DNA of 64,000 nt, taken from NCBI GenBank assembly GCA_009692005.1, contig SHZZ01000004.1:78873-142872 (forward strand), in the 5' to 3' direction. The notes beneath the pieces were generated by a model. That model had not been told where the DNA came from. It was given only the letters and a program-made list of their open reading frames with translations, and searched no databases. This document shows positions 27,507 to 37,138 of this stretch, piece by piece. Made by a program: the position numbers and the translations under genes. Every line of letters begins with the position of its first letter. Position 1 is the first letter of the stretch. This DNA is from Gemmataceae bacterium (GTDB lineage: Bacteria; Planctomycetota; Planctomycetia; Gemmatales; Gemmataceae).

Positions 27507-29150
27507 TCAGGGATTGACCGCCCCGCGGATGCACAAGATCCAGTCCTGGTTATCTGGCGCCTGGTAAACTCCACCTTGTTGCGTGGCCTTTTTCTTTTCC
27601 CCGGTCAAGGGGTTGTGCCATTCCTGCGACGCGGGGTTGTTGATTGCCGGGCGGAGGCGGACATTTCCCCCTTCAGGCAAATAGGCCAGCACACCTGAAT
27701 TGTCGCTGGCCTGCATAACGGAAATGTGCCGGGCCGGGTTTTGATTCCCAGGTTGCTCAATCAGCAGCAAGGGCGCCGGTTGCAATTTCCACCATTCAAA
27801 AGACTTCATCAACCTGGCCAGGTATTTCATTTGCAAGGCTCCCGGCAGATCCTTGGCAATGTGCCACGGTTGGGCCCTCCCCGTCCCCGGGTGGTCGAGA
27901 GGGACCCCGGGTTTCATCTGCCAGCTCCACATGCCATGCCCGCCATAGGTAACCCCCGCGACTGGGGCGGCGAACAAGCTCCAATAGATGGCCCTGCGAA
28001 CCGAGAAATCGGAATGCGGCTTCTTTGATTGATAGGCCACATGGTCTTCATAAGGGGGTTCCAGATTGATGATGGGTCGGTCGGCGCCCTTGTGCACCGA
28101 CGCCGTAACCGGGCCGGAATGAATCCATTTAAGGGTGCGAGCATCATCGCCATGCCCGCTTTGGTAGCCGAATAGGCTTAGCCATTTTTCATTCCGCCAG
28201 CTTTCCCAAGGCCAGTTCATACCTGTAGGGTGAGTGGTCACCGGTGCGTGATGGCCCCTTGCAAAAACCTCTCTGCCAATCTTTTTCCACTTTTCCGTCT
28301 GCTGAGGGTTGTAGGGATTGTCTCCGGCCAGGATCCATACAACGGGGAAACTCTCATAACGCGCCACCTGGTAGCGAACCAGGCGGAGAATATCTTCATT
28401 GGACAAGAATTGCCCGGGATCTTTTTTCGTAAGAGACCAAACAAGAACCGGGGCGGCGGCCATGCCAGCAGTTTCAATCGCTTGCATTCGTTTGTCCAGC
28501 CGTTGAAAAAAAACCGGGTTGATCCGCATGGGGCCGCCAGAAGTGAAAGCCTGATTTCCTTTTTCGTCGGCCTCCCCGGCACGCCAAGGCGCCAGAACAT
28601 TAAACTGAATAACGGAAAACTCCTTCGCTTTGCGGTCTTTCAAATAAGTTTCCCAATCGGCATCGCTACTGAGAAGGGGGCCGTTCCAGACAGTGTCCCC
28701 CATCCAGAAAAAGGGCGTGCCGTCCTGGTGTTCCAAATGCGTGCCGTTCACTTTCAAAATGCCATGCTTGTTCCACGGGTTGAGGGAATAGTTCTTGCCA
28801 CACTGCCATTCACCCTGAAGGCCATCCAGTCCATTGACTTTGGGGTTGGAGCGGGTGGAATACTTCCATTGCCCTTCTTCGGTGGGGCGGAAGCGGACCT
28901 TGAATTGGTTTTTCCCGTCCCAAAAACCCGGGATCTCGAAAGTGGATCCCTTTGGCGAAGTAAAGGAAACGGAGAAATCCACGAGGTCGGCTGGTCCAGC
29001 GGGAAGAGCATCCGGTGAGAAGGTTATTTCAATTCTTTGGCCAGCGGGAGAGGCGGGGAGGTTTTGGGCTGGGGCAAAAAGTGGCCAGGCAGTGGCCAGA
29101 GAAAGTGTCAGAAAGAAAAGAACTCGCTGTTGCATCTTTTCACTTGCCAT
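27507..29150 (-). CDS. DUF5060/DUF4038 glycoside hydrolase-like secreted protein
   Basis: About 547 residues with a signal peptide (ending near ATAWPLFAPA). The N-terminal beta-sandwich (about 30-115; FWDGKNQFKVRFRPTEEGQW) fits DUF5060. It is followed by a TIM-barrel-like DUF4038/apiosidase-like domain beginning HQDGTPFFWMGDTVWNG and containing QFNVLAPWR, VWILAGDNPY and IINLEPPYEDH, then a small C-terminal beta domain. Relatives cleave plant-type glycans such as apiose or rhamnogalacturonan side chains; the substrate here is unknown. I chose the ATG at 29150 because AGGAG is seven bases upstream. It converges with the dehydrogenase gene, one base apart. Confidence 0.78.
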   Translation of the reverse strand: MASEKMQQRVLFFLTLSLATAWPLFAPAQNLPASPAGQRIEITFSPDALPAGPADLVDFSVSFTSPKGSTFEIPGFWDGKNQFKVRFRPTEEGQWKYSTRSNPKVNGLDGLQGEWQCGKNYSLNPWNKHGILKVNGTHLEHQDGTPFFWMGDTVWNGPLLSSDADWETYLKDRKAKEFSVIQFNVLAPWRAGEADEKGNQAFTSGGPMRINPVFFQRLDKRMQAIETAGMAAAPVLVWSLTKKDPGQFLSNEDILRLVRYQVARYESFPVVWILAGDNPYNPQQTEKWKKIGREVFARGHHAPVTTHPTGMNWPWESWRNEKWLSLFGYQSGHGDDARTLKWIHSGPVTASVHKGADRPIINLEPPYEDHVAYQSKKPHSDFSVRRAIYWSLFAAPVAGVTYGGHGMWSWQMKPGVPLDHPGTGRAQPWHIAKDLPGALQMKYLARLMKSFEWWKLQPAPLLLIEQPGNQNPARHISVMQASDNSGVLAYLPEGGNVRLRPAINNPASQEWHNPLTGEKKKATQQGGVYQAPDNQDWILCIRGAVNP

Positions 29151-29281
29151 AACCATTCTCCTAATCACGAGTTAGGACTATCACTCCGAATGCTTCGCAC
29201 CCCGGATGCCTTTCACCACGGACAAAATTATTCCCTCTTTCGCCCTAGTTATTATTGGATTTCTCTTGCAACTTTATGTAG

Positions 29282-29356
29282 GGTTGTTGCCGGAGTGATG
29301 TTGGGCGACATCCTCCAACCACCGGCACGGGAGCAATCCCGTGTCGGACTTTTTTT
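29282..29356 (+). ncRNA. Candidate structured small RNA ending in an orphan terminator
   Basis: Between two minus-strand genes the plus strand holds a hairpin (GGAG-T-GATGT paired with ACATC-CTCC, 29292-29316, extended by GGTT/AACC at 29282-29320) followed at once by a strong intrinsic terminator (29322-29356). No plus-strand gene precedes it within 1.8 kb. A short transcript of about 75-100 bases would explain both structures. No convincing promoter was found, and no known RNA family was recognised. Confidence 0.3.
29322..29356 (+). terminator. Strong intrinsic terminator without a plus-strand gene
   Basis: An 11-bp stem with one G-T pair (CCGGCACGGGA, GCAA tetraloop, TCCCGTGTCGG; 29322-29347) followed by seven T (29350-29356). 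The T run overlaps the stop codon of the convergent SDR gene. On the minus strand the hairpin is preceded by A, not followed by T, so it reads as a terminator only in the plus direction. Confidence 0.6.
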
Positions 29357-30128
29357 ACCGCGCTGTCCAACCACCGTCCACCACCAGTAAACTTCCCGTT
29401 GTGAAACTGCTGGCATCGCTGGCCAGGTAAATAGCAGCGCCCTGGATCTCCGGCAGTTCACCCCACCTGCCCAAGGCCACTTGGCCCAGGATGAAATTTT
29501 TCGTGTTCTCGTCATCCTTGATGGGGATATTCATGTCCGTCAGGAAGGGGCCAGGGCAGATGGCGTTTACCGTGATTTGAAAAGGCGCTAGCTCCAAGGC
29601 CAAGGCCCGGGTCATGAGCACCACCGCCCCTTTGCTCGAAGCGTAGGGCGTGCGGTTGGCCAAGCCGACGATTCCCAGGGTGCTGGCCAAATTGATGATC
29701 CGGCCGCTTTTTTGGTTTTTCATGTGCGGCACCACGGCTTTCGAAGCCAGCCAGAGTCCATCGACATTGGTCGCCATGACTTTTTGAAAATCGGCGTGGG
29801 ACAATTCGTCAATCGGGCCGCGGATGTTGATGCCTGCATTGTTGATTAAGATGTCGATTCGTTTGAATTTGTTCAGGCAGGTTTGAACGGCTTTCTCCAG
29901 GTCAGGCCCCGAGGTGACATCCGCCTGCATTCCCAGGGTTTGCACGGGAAATTCCTGGCCGATTTTTTTCGCCGCCGCCGCCGCTTCGTCCCCATGGCGA
30001 CTTAACAAAACCAGGTTTGCTCCTGCGGAGGCCAGCCCCTCTGCCATGGCCAAGCCAAGGCCTTTGGAACCACCCGTGACGATCGCCACGCGGCCTGTCA
30101 AATCAAACAGTTTCATTCCCGCTGTCAT
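29355..30128 (-). CDS. SDR-family NAD(P)-dependent oxidoreductase
   Basis: Classical short-chain dehydrogenase of about 257 residues: cofactor motif TGGSKGLG (18-25), NNAG, catalytic Asn121 in TNVDG, Ser149 in NLAST, and Tyr162/Lys166 in YASSK, with a typical C-terminal FTTGSLLVVDGGW. The family oxidises sugars, sugar acids and other alcohols; similarity in layout to gluconate 5-dehydrogenase or glucose 1-dehydrogenase is general only. Cytoplasmic. I chose the ATG at 30128 because AGGAG lies just upstream; a GTG further up has no such site. It lies upstream of the DUF5060/DUF4038 gene on the same strand, with 204 bp between, and diverges from the next dehydrogenase. Confidence 0.85.
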   Translation of the reverse strand: MTAGMKLFDLTGRVAIVTGGSKGLGLAMAEGLASAGANLVLLSRHGDEAAAAAKKIGQEFPVQTLGMQADVTSGPDLEKAVQTCLNKFKRIDILINNAGINIRGPIDELSHADFQKVMATNVDGLWLASKAVVPHMKNQKSGRIINLASTLGIVGLANRTPYASSKGAVVLMTRALALELAPFQITVNAICPGPFLTDMNIPIKDDENTKNFILGQVALGRWGELPEIQGAAIYLASDASSFTTGSLLVVDGGWTAR

Positions 30129-30289
30129 TTCCTTCTCCTTTTTCACCAGGTGAAAATCTCACGCATTTTCCCACTATCCTCTTGTCAATACTTTCCCGGT
30201 TCGTGATCATGGTTACCAGCGGTTTATGGAATTTGGCGTGGATTAATCCTTCCCTTGTTGGTTAAGCAACTTTTTTTGGAGTTACCGGA

Positions 30290-33200
30290 ATGCATTCGCG
30301 CAAGGTAATGGCGTTGGCCTTTCTATTCATCCTGGCACGGGTTTCTCTTGCTGATGATTCCAGGATTTTTAAGCAGAAGCCTGAAGTCATGCCGACTTCC
30401 GGTCAGGCTGAAGGAACCGTCAAGGAGAAACCCAAAGGGGCGGGAATGGACAAAGGCCCAGTTCCCCTGTGGATTTGGGGCAAAGACAATAACACCAACT
30501 ACCTGTTAACCAAGGAATTTCAAACCAGCGCGAAAAAAGGCGTTTTGCGCGCCACTTGCGACAACCGCATGGTGGTCCGGGTGAATGGCAAGACCGTTGC
30601 GCAAAGCGATGAATGGAAAAGCCCGGTGGAAACAGATATTTCCCCCCACCTGATTTCTGGGAACAACAAGATTGAAGCGGCGGTGCAAAACGAAGGCGCC
30701 CAGGCGGGGTTTTTACTGAAGTTAGTTTTGACCACCGCGGATGGAAAGTCCACGGCTGTGATTTCCGACCAGACTTGGAAAGCCACGCCAACCCAGGGCA
30801 AGCAGGCGGAAAATGTCAAGCGCATTGGGAAACTGGGGGATGCTCCCTGGGGGGATGTTTTTTCTGGGGCGCCAGGGAACGACCTCGGCAAATTCAATCT
30901 TCTCCCAGGCTTTCAGGTCGAGAAACTTTTCACTGTGCCCAAGGATCAGTTGGGTTCGTGGGTCTGCATTACGGTGGATCCCAAGGGCAGGATTATTGCC
31001 AGCGATCAGAATGGCAAAGGCCTGTGCAGGATCACGCCACCCGCTATCGGTTCCATGGAAGAAACCCGTGTGGAACATTTGCCTGTAAAAATCACCGCGG
31101 CACAGGGGTTGCTTTTCGCTTTTGGCAGCCTTTATGCCAGCGTCAATGGCGGGCCGGGAAGCGGGCTTTACCGCATCCGCGACACCAACGGCGACGACCA
31201 ATTTGATGAAGTCGTGAAATTGAAAGCTCTGCAAGGAGGAGGGGAGCATGGCCCTCATGCCTTGCGCCTTTCGCCAGATGGAAAATCGATTCTGGTGATG
31301 TGCGGCAACCACACTAAACCGCCGGAGAATTTTCAGGCCAGCAGAGTGCCAAAAAACTGGGGCGAGGATCACCTCCTGCCCAGAATGTGGGATGCCAATG
31401 GCCACGCTCGCGGCATCATGGCTCCGGGGGGTTACATCGCACGAACCGACCCCGAGGGGAAAGAATGGGAAATGATCAGCATCGGCTACAGAAACGCCTA
31501 CGATTTTGGCATTAACACCGTCGGAGAGCTTTTCGCTTACGACGCCGACATGGAATGGGACATGGGCAGCCCTTGGTACCGGCCCACCCGCGTCAACCAT
31601 GCGCCCAGCGGCAGCGATCTCGGCTGGCGCAGCGGCTCGGGCAAGTGGCCCTCTTATTATCTCGACAGCCTGCCCGGCATGGTCGACATCGGCCCGGGTT
31701 CCCCGGTGGGGGTGGAGTTTGGCACTGGCGCTAAGTTTCCCGCCAAATATCAGAAGGCGCTTTTCATTTGCGATTGGACCTTTGGCACCATGTATGCCAT
31801 CCATATGGAACCCGACGGCAGTTCCTACAAGGGGGTCAAGGAGGAATTTGTCTCGCGCACCCCATTGCCCCTTACCGATGCGGCGGTGGGCAAGGACGGC
31901 GCCTTGTATTTTTCCAGTGGCGGGCGCGGCACCCAGTCGGAACTTTTCCGCGTCACTTATATTGGCAAGGACGATACCGCTCCGGTTTCCGCGCAGGAGG
32001 ACAGTGGCGCCAAGAGCAGACTTTTGCGAAAGAAGCTCGAGGAGTTTCACCAACCGGGCGAGATCCAGGCCAGCCAGTTGGATTTTATTTGGACCCATTT
32101 GGGACACAGCGACCGCTACATTCGCTATGCCGCGCGGGTGGCACTTGAGCATCAGCCGGTCGCCTCCTGGCAAGACCGAGTTTTCAAGGAAACCGGAACG
32201 GAAACTCTGTTGACTGCCTCGGTGGCGCTGGCACGCCAAGGGGTTCCTTCCCTGCAGAGCGCTCTGGTGAATTCGCTGAATAAGCTGGAATTCTCCAGCC
32301 TTTCCCTGGAGCAACAATTGGAATGGCTGCGGGTTTATCAGGTTGCTTTTATCCGCATGGGTCAGCCGGGCAAGGCGGATTTAGAGAAAGTCACCCAAAA
32401 ACTGGATGCCCTTTTTCCCTCGCAGCACCACTCCTTGAATCAAGAACTGGTCAACTTGTTGGTCTACTTGCAATCGCCACAGATCGCTCGAAAAGTGACC
32501 GCCCTGTTGGTGCAACCATCTCCACCGTTGGATCAAAAGTCAATTGATGACTTGCTCTCGCGCAACCGCGGCTACGGCCAAACAATTGCCCGCATTCTGG
32601 CCAACAGCCCCGACTTGCAAAAACTCCACTACCTATTCGCCATGAGAAACCTCAAGAATCATTGGACCCTGGAACACCGCAAGGTTTATTTCACGACGCT
32701 GAATGAGATGCGCACGAAGAGCGGCGGCGCCAGTTACCAGGGTTTTTTGAATCTCATTGAAAAGGATGCCTTTGACAACGCCACCGACGCTGATCGGCTG
32801 GCCATTGAGGCCCTGGGTTTGCGCAAGCCTTTCCAGGTGAAAGCGCTGCCCAAGGCAATTGGCCCGGGCAAGGAATGGAAGTTGGCTGAACTGGTCCAGG
32901 CATCGGAAGGAAAATTGAAAGGGCGGAATTTCAAAAACGGGGAAAAAATGTTTGCGGCCGCCCGCTGTGTTGTTTGCCATCGTTTCAACGGGGATGGCGG
33001 AGCCACGGGACCCGATTTAACCCAGGCCGCGGGGCGGTTTACACTCAAAGACCTTTGCGAATCGATTGTCGAACCGAACAAGGTGATCTCCGATCAGTAC
33101 CGCGCCTCGATTATTGAGACGAAAACCGGCCAGACCATCACTGGCAAAATCGTCAGTGAAAATCAGGAGGCCATAATTGTCGTCACCGACCCGGAGGATT

Positions 33201-33370
33201 CCACCAAGGTGCGGGAGTTAAAAAAAACCGCCATTGAGCAGGTCATACCCGCTCCTGTTTCTTTAATGCCAGGCAACCTTTTATTGACCTTGAACGACAC
33301 TGAAGTGTGGGACCTGCTGGCCTATTTGCTTTCGCGGGGCGATCCGGCCAGCCCCTATTTCAGGAATTAA
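30290..33370 (+). CDS. Beta-sandwich/dehydrogenase/cytochrome c fusion protein
   Basis: Protein of 1026 residues. Signal peptide (about 1-22), a galactose-binding-like beta-sandwich (about 60-180; KGVLRATCDNRMVVRVNGK, as in N-domains of some glycoside hydrolases), a propeller dehydrogenase (about 205-580; RIRDTNGDDQFDEVVKL, AYDADMEWDMGSPWYRP), a helical region and a cytochrome c domain with CVVCH at 893-897. The dehydrogenase and heme parts are strongly similar to the protein at 21888-24353, including DPNKVISDQY/EPNKVISDQY after the heme. GGAG lies eight bases before the ATG. Probable periplasmic sugar oxidation; substrate unknown. Confidence 0.82.
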   Translation: MHSRKVMALAFLFILARVSLADDSRIFKQKPEVMPTSGQAEGTVKEKPKGAGMDKGPVPLWIWGKDNNTNYLLTKEFQTSAKKGVLRATCDNRMVVRVNGKTVAQSDEWKSPVETDISPHLISGNNKIEAAVQNEGAQAGFLLKLVLTTADGKSTAVISDQTWKATPTQGKQAENVKRIGKLGDAPWGDVFSGAPGNDLGKFNLLPGFQVEKLFTVPKDQLGSWVCITVDPKGRIIASDQNGKGLCRITPPAIGSMEETRVEHLPVKITAAQGLLFAFGSLYASVNGGPGSGLYRIRDTNGDDQFDEVVKLKALQGGGEHGPHALRLSPDGKSILVMCGNHTKPPENFQASRVPKNWGEDHLLPRMWDANGHARGIMAPGGYIARTDPEGKEWEMISIGYRNAYDFGINTVGELFAYDADMEWDMGSPWYRPTRVNHAPSGSDLGWRSGSGKWPSYYLDSLPGMVDIGPGSPVGVEFGTGAKFPAKYQKALFICDWTFGTMYAIHMEPDGSSYKGVKEEFVSRTPLPLTDAAVGKDGALYFSSGGRGTQSELFRVTYIGKDDTAPVSAQEDSGAKSRLLRKKLEEFHQPGEIQASQLDFIWTHLGHSDRYIRYAARVALEHQPVASWQDRVFKETGTETLLTASVALARQGVPSLQSALVNSLNKLEFSSLSLEQQLEWLRVYQVAFIRMGQPGKADLEKVTQKLDALFPSQHHSLNQELVNLLVYLQSPQIARKVTALLVQPSPPLDQKSIDDLLSRNRGYGQTIARILANSPDLQKLHYLFAMRNLKNHWTLEHRKVYFTTLNEMRTKSGGASYQGFLNLIEKDAFDNATDADRLAIEALGLRKPFQVKALPKAIGPGKEWKLAELVQASEGKLKGRNFKNGEKMFAAARCVVCHRFNGDGGATGPDLTQAAGRFTLKDLCESIVEPNKVISDQYRASIIETKTGQTITGKIVSENQEAIIVVTDPEDSTKVRELKKTAIEQVIPAPVSLMPGNLLLTLNDTEVWDLLAYLLSRGDPASPYFRN

Positions 33371-33377
33371 ACCAGAG

Positions 33378-35012
33378 TTACTCCGCCGATTTCTTCAGCC
33401 TGTAGATTTTGTATAGGGCGCTCTGGTGGGTTAATTCCGCTTCCGAGCTCAGAATGTCGGAAGTGGCCGGGACCACGCAATGCGTGATGCCAGCCGCCCG
33501 TAGCTCACCCAGGATTCCCTCAAAATTCCCCTCAGCGATCATGGTTTGCCAATCCAGGTTCTTCTTGATTCGCGCGCGCCATTCCAGCACATCGGCGCTG
33601 GCATAGGGAATTGATTTGAAATCCACAAAGATCGGAGCCCCGGTCGATAAGCGGAAACCTTGAAAATCCACCGGGACAATCCGGGCATCGACTTTCTTGG
33701 CCGCCAGGGGTTTGAAATCGCTGGAGAGCGAGCCGCGGGTAGTGCGCTTCAGATCAGGAACGGAAAACGGAATCAGGTACAGGTCGCCCTTGGCTTTATT
33801 ATGGGAAACCGAGCGCTGGGTGACTTGTTCCCCTTCATTGGTTTGAAACCCCATTTTTTTGATCTGAAGGGAGCCACCGGCAAATGCCAGCAGCACAATC
33901 ACCAGCCTGGCCAGTTGGGTTTTATTCACCCCTTCAAGTGAATCCCTGCAAGCCAAGATGGCTTTGGAAAAAACAATCATGGTTGCCAGGGGAACCAGAA
34001 CAGCAGAGATTCTCCAGGGGAATAAAAGCGCCAGGGTGTGGGAACCAGTCAGCATTTGCAGAATTGTCAGAAGAACGGCAAGGCTAAAGGCCGCGCACAG
34101 CAGCCGACCGACTCGGGTCCCCGATGTCAGAAAGAGGGAAAAAACAACCCAACCGATTTGCAGGCAAGCTACCCAGTCTAGCCACAAACCAGGCAGGCAA
34201 TGGTGTGGAATCCGAAAGTTAACCAGGATATCTTGAGCCGCCTGGGTTTCCTCTCCCATTCCCGGTTTGAAATGAAGCAAGGAGTAAGCCACCGAAGGCG
34301 ACACCAGGACCAGGGCGGAAATGCCTAATTGTATGGCTCTTTTGCATTGGCCTTCCTTGCAAAGGGCGTATTGAAACCCCAGAATCAACAGGGCTCCGGG
34401 GAGCAAGTAAGTCGCGTGAAGAATGCCTGCCAGGCAGACGAAACCCATTCCCAAGTAGACGCGGTCGCGCAGAAACAAGGCAGTTCCCAATAGCAAAAAA
34501 ACACCAAAGGAGGATGGCTGAAACATGGCGCCGAGCAAATACTGCCCCGCCACGCCTGCCTGAAAAAACCAGGGGTAATCAAATTCCACCAGGCGGTAAG
34601 AGGCCCAACGCAAGGCGGCGGAATGGAAAATTGCCAACAAGGCAAAGTAAAACAGGATCAGATGCCCTGGCGCCGTTCTTTGAAAATACCGAAAGACCAG
34701 GAAACTGCCCAGGAGGTAAACTCCCATCAGGCCCAGGTAATACAAATGAAAGGCCCATTCATGCAGCAGTTGCGCGGTAAATTGAACCAAGCCGGAAAAT
34801 AAGGGCGCGGGGTCAAGGGTGTTGGCCAGCCAGTCGTTGCCGAGAAATCCCACTTTCGCCTGAGCCAACCCGTGCAAAAAGTACTGATTCTGGTTGGAAT
34901 AATACAGGGGCGCCTGGCAGTAGAGGCCGGCAAAAAGCAGAGTGGCAAAAAGGAACCGGGCCAACGGCTTGCATAAACCCGCTTCGTTCTTCGGTTGCTG
35001 TATTTCGGACAT
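33378..35012 (-). CDS. Polytopic membrane protein, possibly DUF6798-type
   Basis: About 544 residues with some ten hydrophobic segments from about residue 15 to 400 (for example FLFATLLFAGLY, GVYLLGSFLVFRYF, LLILGFQYALC, WVVFSLFLTSG) and a soluble C-terminal part of about 150 residues. A FRIPHH sequence in a loop resembles a motif of DUF6798 planctomycete membrane proteins; that assignment is tentative. The C-terminal domain, with ITHCVVPATSDIL near its end, probably faces the periplasm. The frame continues far upstream antisense to the next gene, but the ATG at 35012 has GGAGGAG just before it and starts the first helix. No function can be assigned. Confidence 0.7.
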   Translation of the reverse strand: MSEIQQPKNEAGLCKPLARFLFATLLFAGLYCQAPLYYSNQNQYFLHGLAQAKVGFLGNDWLANTLDPAPLFSGLVQFTAQLLHEWAFHLYYLGLMGVYLLGSFLVFRYFQRTAPGHLILFYFALLAIFHSAALRWASYRLVEFDYPWFFQAGVAGQYLLGAMFQPSSFGVFLLLGTALFLRDRVYLGMGFVCLAGILHATYLLPGALLILGFQYALCKEGQCKRAIQLGISALVLVSPSVAYSLLHFKPGMGEETQAAQDILVNFRIPHHCLPGLWLDWVACLQIGWVVFSLFLTSGTRVGRLLCAAFSLAVLLTILQMLTGSHTLALLFPWRISAVLVPLATMIVFSKAILACRDSLEGVNKTQLARLVIVLLAFAGGSLQIKKMGFQTNEGEQVTQRSVSHNKAKGDLYLIPFSVPDLKRTTRGSLSSDFKPLAAKKVDARIVPVDFQGFRLSTGAPIFVDFKSIPYASADVLEWRARIKKNLDWQTMIAEGNFEGILGELRAAGITHCVVPATSDILSSEAELTHQSALYKIYRLKKSAE

Positions 35013-35232
35013 TCGCTCCTCCATCCGCCTGGCTAAAGGCCAGCATAATAGCCCGGCCGTAAGGAGAAAATAATGAAAATGTTTCCGGGGTGGGTTTTTC
35101 GAGGCCGGGGAAAGGTGTATTTGTTTGATGCCCCAGTGGATTTGGGTTAATATTCCTGAAAGAAACTGCCTGGTTTCCCGCCCCTGTTTCCAGGAATAAT
35201 GAACATCCCTATTTTTTTCAGGGGAAATTCCC

Positions 35233-36951
35233 ATGTCACAACCATCTGATGGCTTTCGCGTGAAATGCAAATGCAGCGCGATTTTGAAAGTAAAGACCGC
35301 CGGAATCGTAATCGCCTGCCCCAAGTGCGGTAATAAGATGAAAGTCCCGGCGGCGGGAAGCGCTGCCGGGCCTGCCTCGCAGACCACGGCCAAAGTGCCC
35401 GCTAAATCGTTAGCCCAGGTGAAAAAACCTGGCACCGTTCCCAATGTCGCGGATGACACCGATTCCACCGAGGGGATTTCCAAATCGACCCGTAAAGCCC
35501 CCGCGAAGAAAGGAGGGAGCAAGAAACTCATCCTCATCGTTTCCTCTGCGGTGGTCTTGATTGCGGCCTTGGCAGGGGGGGCTTTCTTCTTCCTTACCGG
35601 CGATTCCTCCAAGTCGGCCAACAACAAGCCATTAGCCCAAAACACCAAGGATGGCGAGAACAAAAACAATCCAAAGGATGCCAAGGAAGAAACCAAGCAA
35701 CCGAAGGATGACACCGGGGCCAAGGGCGCCCCCATGGGAAAAGGAGACGGAAAAGGCAAGGAGGAAGCCAAAGGCAAGGAAGAAACTAAAGGCAGTGAGG
35801 AAACCAAGGGGCCCAGTTCTGGATCGGGTGCAATAGGCAAATATCTTCTCCCGGAATTTTTTGCCGCGGTCACCATTCAGCCAGGAAAGATTTTGAAAAA
35901 TCCCTTATTGGCAAAGTACATCCCCCCAGGGGCGCTGGAAGAAGCTGGAAAAGATTTAGGTATCGGCCCTGAGGATGTGGACAAAGTTTATGTTCTTTTG
36001 GATTTTTCCGTCCTGCAGGGCGCCGCCTTTGGGCCTCCGCCTGGCGGACTTGAACCCAAGGGCAAGGGGGGTTTTCCGGATAAAAGCAATCAAAAAGAAA
36101 AAGGGTTGCCTAAAGACAAGAATGAATTTAAGGACAAAGACGATCCCCTGGGCAAAGGAGAAAAAGGAAAAGGCGGGTCGCCTTTCGGCAAGGGCCCTCC
36201 TGGTTTTCCAGGCGGACCTGGGCTTTCCCCTGCCGCAGGGTTGGCCAGCGGCGCACAGGGCATGGTGATTTTAGTCACCACCAAGAAACCAATTCCCGTA
36301 GCTAACTTGGAAAAACTGGCCCCTCCTGAAATAGTAACCAAGGCCGATCACAAGGGGAAAGCAATCTATGTGGCGAAGGAACTCCCCGGGGCGCCCCCCA
36401 TTCCAGGCGCCTCCTATGCCTTGGCATTTCCCGAACCCAACCTTGTCTTGGGAGGAAGTGAAAAACTGGTCAGGAAAATCCTGGACGGCGGGATGGGCAA
36501 CCCGGCCCTGGCTGCACGCCTTGAAAAGGCGGGAGGCGCAGAGGTTCAACTGCTGGTAGTTTTTGAAAAAATTCGGCCAACGCTGGGGCTTTTGGCAGCC
36601 ATAACCGCCAACGATGTCCCACCTGAGTTCAAGGATGTCCCCAAACTTTTGGCCAGCCTTGACACTTTGTCCCTCGATGCCGATTTGTCGGGCAAGGATC
36701 TTCTGAAATTGGAAATCGGCATGACCGACGCTGAATCGGTTAAAACCTTGGAAGGCCTTGTGAAAATGGGCTTGGACGCAGGCTTGAACCAATTGAAGGA
36801 AATGAAGCCTCTTCTTGAGGGGTTTGTTCCTCCCGAAGGAAAACCTTTTGCCCTCCCTTTGCTCAAGCAGCTTGAAAAAGGCCTGGATGTCAAGGTGATG
36901 GACAAGACCTTGACCATAACCTTGCCCCGGCCGGAGAAATTTGGCGAATAG
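35233..36951 (+). CDS. Zinc-ribbon, single-pass membrane protein with Lys-rich linker
   Basis: Protein of 572 residues. The N-terminus has a zinc-ribbon-like C12-x-C14 and C29-x2-C32 pair. A transmembrane helix follows at about 98-122 (LILIVSSAVVLIAALAGG) with basic residues before it, so the ribbon should be cytoplasmic. Next come a low-complexity Lys/Glu/Gly linker (about 125-200, with a tandem hexapeptide repeat), an extracytoplasmic domain beginning LPEFFAAVTIQPGKIL, a second Gly/Pro/Lys-rich insert (about 260-330), and a C-terminal alpha/beta region to residue 572. The arrangement is common among planctomycete proteins of unknown role. AGGGGA precedes the ATG and a clear terminator follows the stop. 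Function unknown. Confidence 0.72.
   Translation: MSQPSDGFRVKCKCSAILKVKTAGIVIACPKCGNKMKVPAAGSAAGPASQTTAKVPAKSLAQVKKPGTVPNVADDTDSTEGISKSTRKAPAKKGGSKKLILIVSSAVVLIAALAGGAFFFLTGDSSKSANNKPLAQNTKDGENKNNPKDAKEETKQPKDDTGAKGAPMGKGDGKGKEEAKGKEETKGSEETKGPSSGSGAIGKYLLPEFFAAVTIQPGKILKNPLLAKYIPPGALEEAGKDLGIGPEDVDKVYVLLDFSVLQGAAFGPPPGGLEPKGKGGFPDKSNQKEKGLPKDKNEFKDKDDPLGKGEKGKGGSPFGKGPPGFPGGPGLSPAAGLASGAQGMVILVTTKKPIPVANLEKLAPPEIVTKADHKGKAIYVAKELPGAPPIPGASYALAFPEPNLVLGGSEKLVRKILDGGMGNPALAARLEKAGGAEVQLLVVFEKIRPTLGLLAAITANDVPPEFKDVPKLLASLDTLSLDADLSGKDLLKLEIGMTDAESVKTLEGLVKMGLDAGLNQLKEMKPLLEGFVPPEGKPFALPLLKQLEKGLDVKVMDKTLTITLPRPEKFGE
35752..35805 (+). repeat. Three in-frame 18-bp repeats in the Lys-rich linker
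   Basis: Three consecutive 18-bp units encode KGKEEA, KGKEET and KGSEET (residues 174-191 of the surrounding protein). They form part of a charged, probably disordered linker between the membrane helix and the outer domain. Such units can vary in copy number between strains. Confidence 0.7.
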
Positions 36952-36977
36952 CCTCAACCGTCCTCTGGATTTTCCTT

Positions 36978-37007
36978 ACGGCCTGCCCTTTGGGTGGGCC
37001 GTTTTTT
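36978..37007 (+). terminator. Intrinsic terminator after the zinc-ribbon protein gene
   Basis: An 11-bp stem with two wobble pairs (ACGGCCTGCCC, loop TTT, GGGTGGGCCGT; 36978-37002) followed by a run of T to 37007, 27 bp after the stop codon. It reads only in the plus direction. Confidence 0.85.
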
Positions 37008-37138
37008 ATGAAGGTAGCAGACTGCCTGGGATATGGACCCAAATGCTGTTCACTCGATCATGCGTCCCAGCCAAGTGATACCTTGGGTTTAGATTGAACC
37101 AAGGTCTCAATGAAGCTGTGACAAGGATGTTGCTTGCT

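Noticed and set aside
35013..35876. Long N-terminal extension of the minus-strand membrane protein frame
   Set aside because: It lies antisense to the zinc-ribbon protein gene, is low-complexity Ser/Leu/Pro sequence mirroring the Lys-rich linker, and a strong ribosome site marks the start at 35012.
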